Source: Leifsonia sp. Leaf264
GTDB lineage: Bacteria; Actinomycetota; Actinomycetes; Actinomycetales; Microbacteriaceae
Length of the DNA stretch: 64,000 nucleotides
NCBI RefSeq assembly: GCF_001422325.1
Contig: NZ_LMMR01000004.1
Coordinates: 315,752 to 379,751, forward strand
Direction of reading: 5' to 3'
Shown: one piece after another, positions 59,380 through 64,000 of the stretch
How positions within the stretch are numbered: position 1 is the stretch's first letter
Layout: every line of letters starts with the position of its first letter
Position numbers and translations under genes: made by a program
The notes under the pieces: model-generated
Told to the model about the DNA's origin: nothing
Database searches by the model: none
The model's input: only the letters and a program-made list of their open reading frames with translations

Positions 59380-62328
59380 ATGACTCGCCAGCGCATGAGC
59401 CGGCAGAGCATGACCGGGCGGATGCGACGGACCCGCGTGGCGATCGCCGCCATGGTGCTCGGCCTTCTCGCTGCGTCAGCCGCGGCTCCGGCCCAGGCCG
59501 CGGCCCCAGAGTCGACCACGACCGTGACCGCGGCGACAGCGGCGGGCATCGCAACCCCGGCGCCCATCAGTGTCGCCGCCGCCGACACCCCCCTCTCCGC
59601 CATCGGAGAGGCGGCCATCGCCGACGTGCGCACCTGCCTGAGCTCCGGCGGCGAACGCCGCGCCCTCGACGTCTACTACCTCGTCGACGCATCGGGCAGC
59701 CTGTTCAGCGAGATCGACGGTGACGACGCCACCGACCCCGACAAGATGCGCGCCGACATCCTGGCGAACAGCCTGCGCCAGCTCGCCCAACTGCCTGCCA
59801 CGGCCGTGAGCTACTCGGTCGGCTTCTTCGGCAGCACCTTCAAGCCCGGAAGCCCGTGGGCCGGTGTCGACGCGGCCAGCGCCGATGCCCAGGCCGATGC
59901 CATGGCGAGCCTCATCCAGAACCAGGGTCCTCTCGGCGCCACCAACTGGGCGGCGGGCATCGCCGGAGCGCAGGACGCCCTGAGCACCCAGAGCGCGTCG
60001 TCGAACGGATGCCAGATGCTGGTGTGGCTGACTGACGGCGCCATCGACCTCGGCACCGACCAGGCCAGTGACGACGCCCTCAACGACCTGTGCGGCGAGC
60101 AGATCATGGCCTCGGGCCACGCCCCGGCCGACGGGAACGGCGCCTTCAACGCCCTGCGTCAGCAGCAGGTCGTCGTGGTCGGCGTGCTGCTGAACTCCAG
60201 GCCTCCCGCTGCAGGCAGCGCGGCGGCGCAACGGGTGGCCGCGATGCAGCCCCTCGTCGAGTCCGAGTCGGCTGACGGATCGCTGACCTGCGCGCAGCAT
60301 CCGATCCCGGACGACTATGCCAGCGGCCTCTACCTCGCGGCGACCGACCCGTCGTCGCTCGCCAGCGTCTTCCTGCAGCTGGGCGCCCAGCTCGCCGGCG
60401 GCCAGGAGAGCGACTTCGACGCCGATGGCGGCTTCGAGATCGATCGCGGCGTCGCGCAGTTCATCATCACCACGTCGCAGGCCGACTGGACGCTCACGGC
60501 GCCAGACGGCACGAAGCACGCGGCATCCGACGACAGCAGTGATGCCGTCGCCATCAGCAACCCGAGCGGCGTCGCCACGCAGGTGACGGTCGACCCCGCC
60601 AGCGACACCGGGCGATGGGTCTGGGGTCCGAGCACCGACGGCACCGACCTGTACCTGCTGAGCGGACTCGTCGTCACCTTCGACGAGGACAACGCCATCG
60701 TCCGCGGCCAGGACGCGACGGTGCGCGGCTCCATTGTCCGCACCGACGGGAGCCAGGTCGACCTCGCCGACTACGACTCGGAGCTCACGGTGACGACAGG
60801 CAGCGGCGCCGAGGCCTCGGCCACCGTCGTGCAGCCGGCCGCCGACGGCACCTTCGAGACCACGGTGCCCGCCGAAGCCGACGGAGATGGGACCTCGCTC
60901 GCCGTGCGCGCCGATCTCACCCTCAAAACGGCCGATCACGGGCTGGCGCTGGCCCCGCTGAGCGCCGAGCAGTCGGTCTCGGTCGCCCTCCCGGATGCCT
61001 TCCCCACTGTCACGGCCAACGACGACTGGACCACCCTCACCGGAACCGACGGCTCCGCAGCGGGAACCGTGTTCGTGAACGGACCGAAGGCGGGCAACGG
61101 CACGCTGTGCTTCCCGCAGCCGTTCGCGCCGGCATCCGTCGACGACTCGACAGACCGCTCGGCCGGCTGGACCTTCACCGCCGACGCCGAGCCCGGCACG
61201 AGGATCGATGCCGACGGATGCCTCGCCGTGGCGCAGGGGCAGTCCATCACAGTGACCCTCACAGCGGCCAACCCTGTCGCCGCCGACTCGGCCGTCACCG
61301 CCACCTTCGACTTCGAGTCCCGTGATGCGAGCGGGGCGAGCCTTCCCCTCAGCGTTCCGGTGAGCTTCACCTCGACCAAGGAGTTCAGCGTCGCCCTGTT
61401 CGGCGGACTGATCCTGCTCCTCGTGCTCCTCGGCATCCTGCTGCCGCTGGCGCTGCTCTGGGTGCTCAACCTGGCGACCTCCCGCATCCTGCATGGCGAC
61501 GGCCTCCTGCGGGCGGAGTTCCCGGTGGTGGTCAGCGCGGACGGCATCGCCGGGCGCGGCATCGACCTGCGCTCCGCCGAGATCGGAACCGATCAGTTCG
61601 CCTTCCAGGCCAACGCGAAGGACGCCCGGCGCTTCCCCGACCGGCGTCTCGGGGCGCTGCGCGCCCGCACGCCGTGGAACCCGTTCGGGCAGCCGTGGTT
61701 CGAGATCGTCGCTAGAGATGGCGAGAGGGTCTTCGCCCCGGATGCCGCCAGCGGCGCTCGCGGTGCAGCGGCGCCGAGCTCGTCGCACGGCCGTGTCACT
61801 CCGTTCGCCGGCAGCCTGCCGCGCCTCTGGGCCGTCACAGTGTCCGAGAACGAGCTGCGCGGCGCGTCCGCCGAGACCGGCGTGCCGGGCACGCTCGTGG
61901 TCTACAGCCGAAGCGAGCCCCTGAACCCGGCCGCGTTCTCCGAGCGCATGAAGACCGTGCTCGGTGCTGCACCGCTCTGGCCGCGCATCGCCGCCGCTCG
62001 CGACGCCCTGGCCGAGAGCGACGCCGCGGCAGACCGGGCCGCCGCCGCCCGCGCCGGGGAGAAGGCGTCCGGCTCGCCCGCGAGCAGTGCAGCAGCGACA
62101 CCGGCGTCCTCCGACGTGCCGCCTCCTCCGACCCGTCGCTCGGCATCGGGCGCGACGCCGCCGCCCCCGCCCACCCGCGGATCGGCATCCGGAACCCCGC
62201 CCCGCCGCGGATCGGACCCCGGCACGCCACCACCTCGGTCGACCCCCGAGTCGCACACCGGCCCCGGCACAAGCCCCGGCACCGGCCCCGGTTCCACACC
62301 ACCTCCGCCGCCTCGACGGCGCCCCTGA
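59380..62328 (+). CDS. Large secreted, membrane-anchored vWA-domain protein with Pro-rich cytoplasmic tail
   Basis: A 982-residue type I membrane protein. The signal peptide (about 14-42) ends near AAAPAQA. The von Willebrand A domain (about 95-345) has MIDAS residues DASGS (103-107) and WLTDGAID further on. Ig-like or beta-rich extracellular segments (about 360-660) precede the transmembrane helix at about 669-696 (FGGLILLLVLLGILLPLALLWVL). A cytoplasmic domain of about 180 residues and a Pro/Thr/Ser/Gly-rich tail (about 885-982) with PPPPPT and PPPPPRRRP runs follow. ATG 59380 is the first start with a plausible signal n-region; ATG 59410 or 59422 also possible. The tubulin-like gene starts 33 bp downstream. 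Confidence 0.88.
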   Translation: MTRQRMSRQSMTGRMRRTRVAIAAMVLGLLAASAAAPAQAAAPESTTTVTAATAAGIATPAPISVAAADTPLSAIGEAAIADVRTCLSSGGERRALDVYYLVDASGSLFSEIDGDDATDPDKMRADILANSLRQLAQLPATAVSYSVGFFGSTFKPGSPWAGVDAASADAQADAMASLIQNQGPLGATNWAAGIAGAQDALSTQSASSNGCQMLVWLTDGAIDLGTDQASDDALNDLCGEQIMASGHAPADGNGAFNALRQQQVVVVGVLLNSRPPAAGSAAAQRVAAMQPLVESESADGSLTCAQHPIPDDYASGLYLAATDPSSLASVFLQLGAQLAGGQESDFDADGGFEIDRGVAQFIITTSQADWTLTAPDGTKHAASDDSSDAVAISNPSGVATQVTVDPASDTGRWVWGPSTDGTDLYLLSGLVVTFDEDNAIVRGQDATVRGSIVRTDGSQVDLADYDSELTVTTGSGAEASATVVQPAADGTFETTVPAEADGDGTSLAVRADLTLKTADHGLALAPLSAEQSVSVALPDAFPTVTANDDWTTLTGTDGSAAGTVFVNGPKAGNGTLCFPQPFAPASVDDSTDRSAGWTFTADAEPGTRIDADGCLAVAQGQSITVTLTAANPVAADSAVTATFDFESRDASGASLPLSVPVSFTSTKEFSVALFGGLILLLVLLGILLPLALLWVLNLATSRILHGDGLLRAEFPVVVSADGIAGRGIDLRSAEIGTDQFAFQANAKDARRFPDRRLGALRARTPWNPFGQPWFEIVARDGERVFAPDAASGARGAAAPSSSHGRVTPFAGSLPRLWAVTVSENELRGASAETGVPGTLVVYSRSEPLNPAAFSERMKTVLGAAPLWPRIAAARDALAESDAAADRAAAARAGEKASGSPASSAAATPASSDVPPPPTRRSASGATPPPPPTRGSASGTPPRRGSDPGTPPPRSTPESHTGPGTSPGTGPGSTPPPPPRRRP

Positions 62329-62361
62329 CTCACACAGTCCCTCCAGGAACAGGATCATCAG

Positions 62362-64000
62362 ATGCTCAGACCATTCCTCATCATCGGCGTCGGCGGCTCA
62401 GGCGGCAAGACACTCCGTGGCCTCAGGCACGCCCTCGAGCTGCGCCTCCAGAAGGCCGGATGGACCGGCGGCCTGCCGACCGCGTGGCAGATGCTGCACA
62501 TCGACACCCCGGTCTCGCAGGACGGCACGGACTACGTCTATCCGTTCCTGCCGCCAGAGAACTACCTCGGCCTGGTCTCCTCGGGTGCCAGCTACGAGAC
62601 CGTCTACGGCTCCGTCGTCCACGGCGGACGCATCGCGGCCGACGTCGAGGCCGACGTGCGCCGTCAACTGCCCGACGCCTCCAGGGTGCCCGTCACCGTC
62701 GCGAAGGGCGCCGGCCAGTTCCGCGCCGTCGGCCGCACTGTCGTGCTCTCGAAGCTCGGCGACGTATCCGCAGCCGCCCGCAACGCGATCAACCGCATGA
62801 CGGATGCCAACGCCCTCGGCCAGCTCGAGACCCTGGGGGAGTTCCTCGGCGCCAAGCCGCGCGCCGGAGTCACCCCGAGCCCGACGGTCATCGTGGCGTC
62901 GTCCGTCGCCGGTGGATCCGGTGCCGGGCAGTACCTCGACGTGATCGAGACCGTGAAGGAGGTGGCCAAGAGCGAGGACTGGGCGTACAACTTCTTCAGC
63001 CTGCTGTTCGCTCCCGACGTCTTCGACCAGGTCAAGGGCTCCGCCGGCATCCCGAGCAATGCCCTCGCCGCCATCACGGAGACCATGTCGGGGTTCTGGA
63101 CCCGCGACCCCTCAGCGTCGACCATGGAGCTGTTCAGGGCCCGCGGCCTGCAGCCCTCGTACGGTGGAGCCCGCGATCGCGTCGGAGCCGCCTACCCGTT
63201 CATCGTCGGACGCCAGAACTCCAAGGTCGCCTTCGCGAATCAGAGCGAGGTGTACTCCGCCGTCTCCACCAGCGTGAGCGCGTGGATGACCGACGACAAG
63301 GTGCAGGGCGACCTCGACGAGTACGCCATCACCAACTGGACGGCCAACGTCGGGGCCAACGTGCTCGCCGACAACACCCGGCTGATGAGCCAGCTCGACC
63401 AGACGCCGCCGTTCTCCTCGATCGGCTTCGGCCGGGTCACCCTGGGTCGTGAGCGCTTCCTCGACTACGCCGGCGAGCGCTTCGCCCGCTCCGTCGTCGA
63501 CCAGATGCTCTACGCGCACATGGAGACCGACAAGCTCTTCAAGGAGCGCACCCAGACCGAGTGGATCGAGCACCGGGCCAGCCAGGTCATCGAGGGCTTC
63601 ATCAAGGAGAGCGGACTCGACGAGGAGCGCGAGGAGAGCAATGACGTCATCGACGCCCTGCGCGCGACGACGCAGCTCGACGCCCTGGCCGACGAACTGC
63701 GCAACGCCCTCCTCACCAAGACCAGCGATCGCGCCTCGCTCGACAAGACCGGTGGGCTCAGCGCCTCCGACTGGGCCGACCGCCTGCTCGTGTTCTACTC
63801 CTCGAACGTCGGCCGCTACCTCGAGCAGGACCGCGGCAACCGCGGCGTGAAGCTGCGCGAGTGGATCAACACCCAGCCCGGCGTCATCATCGCCGCCGTG
63901 GAGCGCTCCATCGCCCAGCGCGGACTCGCCGTGACCGTGGAGCTGCTCTCGCGCCTCTCGCGCACCGTGAAGGCCGCATCCGACCAGCTCCTCAACGAAG
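62362..64000 (+). CDS. Tubulin/FtsZ-like GTPase (Tubulin_2 type), truncated by the window edge
   Basis: The open frame runs from ATG 62362 (CAGGAACAGGA upstream) off the right end, at least 546 codons. The N-terminus has a Rossmann-like glycine loop IIGVGGSGGKT (7-17). At 180-189 comes SSVAGGSGAG, which corresponds to the GGGTGSG tubulin signature of FtsZ/tubulin GTPases. The downstream region is helical and Asp/Glu-rich. This matches the large, divergent tubulin-like proteins found beside vWA proteins in bacteria, suspected to act in membrane remodelling. The C-terminal part is outside the window. Confidence 0.8.
   Translation, partial: MLRPFLIIGVGGSGGKTLRGLRHALELRLQKAGWTGGLPTAWQMLHIDTPVSQDGTDYVYPFLPPENYLGLVSSGASYETVYGSVVHGGRIAADVEADVRRQLPDASRVPVTVAKGAGQFRAVGRTVVLSKLGDVSAAARNAINRMTDANALGQLETLGEFLGAKPRAGVTPSPTVIVASSVAGGSGAGQYLDVIETVKEVAKSEDWAYNFFSLLFAPDVFDQVKGSAGIPSNALAAITETMSGFWTRDPSASTMELFRARGLQPSYGGARDRVGAAYPFIVGRQNSKVAFANQSEVYSAVSTSVSAWMTDDKVQGDLDEYAITNWTANVGANVLADNTRLMSQLDQTPPFSSIGFGRVTLGRERFLDYAGERFARSVVDQMLYAHMETDKLFKERTQTEWIEHRASQVIEGFIKESGLDEEREESNDVIDALRATTQLDALADELRNALLTKTSDRASLDKTGGLSASDWADRLLVFYSSNVGRYLEQDRGNRGVKLREWINTQPGVIIAAVERSIAQRGLAVTVELLSRLSRTVKAASDQLLNE

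Noticed and set aside
59348-59383. ATGA-coupled 11-codon frame between the small membrane protein and the vWA gene
   Set aside because: Overlaps the upstream stop in classic coupling style but encodes only MTGAARESGRA; too short to support, though a translational coupler is not excluded.
59476-62358. 960-codon minus-strand frame opposite the vWA gene
   Set aside because: Same high-GC shadow effect; no start context and no recognisable domains.

Overview
The window is a 64 kb stretch of chromosome from a high-GC actinobacterium. Gene content and sequence habits point to the family Microbacteriaceae. These include many GTG starts, many start codons 6-7 nt downstream of a TANNNT -10 box (leaderless mRNAs), a mycothiol-type DinB-fold protein, and a very frequent GGATGCC/GGCATCC word. 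This placement is inference; no 16S or other marker RNA is present. I saw no tRNA, rRNA, CRISPR array, transposase, integrase or phage genes.

Layout. 1-7.3 kb: start of a thiolase gene, a lipoprotein, ispG, an Asp/Arg-rich secreted protein, a sensor kinase/response regulator pair, a PadR regulator with clear dyad operators, and a second lipoprotein. 7.3-14.1 kb: translation core (proS, nusA, ylxR, infB, rbfA), rich in hairpins. 14.1-19 kb: mutY, a P-loop kinase-like protein and a TetR-controlled efflux/PanE-like module sit between rbfA and truB. 19-23.7 kb: truB, two small membrane proteins, ribF, a DinB-like protein and a CynX-type transporter. 23.7-28.3 kb: a palindromic intergenic repeat, then a deoxyribose catabolic operon (SorC/DeoR regulator, deoC, a full aldehyde dehydrogenase and a half-length, catalytically dead one).

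28.4-38.2 kb: a coupled three-gene unit (small protein, NAD(P)-binding/DUF2867, SRPBCC), glycerophosphodiesterase, a CsoR/RcnR-type sensor divergent from a GNAT acetyltransferase, an SNF2 helicase, pfkA, a Nudix hydrolase, and a PiT phosphate transporter. The phosphodiesterase and the PiT gene both have an 11-bp-period direct repeat resembling an actinobacterial PHO box. 38.3-43.5 kb: divergent uraA and azgA nucleobase permeases, a quinone-oxidoreductase-like MDR, and an XRE/membrane-protein operon with two matching 18-bp operators. 43.6-50.6 kb: aspartase, FAH-family hydrolase, an Ada-AlkA fusion, YihY, and an FAD-linked oxidase. 50.6-57.8 kb: FKBP, lipase-like hydrolase, YhhN, a protealysin-like M4 protease with its emfourin inhibitor, a CPBP-like membrane protein, and a DUF222/HNH protein. 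A ~105-bp intergenic repeat occurs twice here.

58-64 kb: rpsO with a strong terminator, then the most interesting locus. It is a co-directional set of a small membrane protein, a large secreted/anchored von Willebrand A protein with a Pro-rich cytoplasmic tail, and a tubulin/FtsZ-like GTPase that runs off the window. This resembles the poorly understood FtsZ-like/vWA membrane-remodelling systems and is the best candidate for an under-described system.
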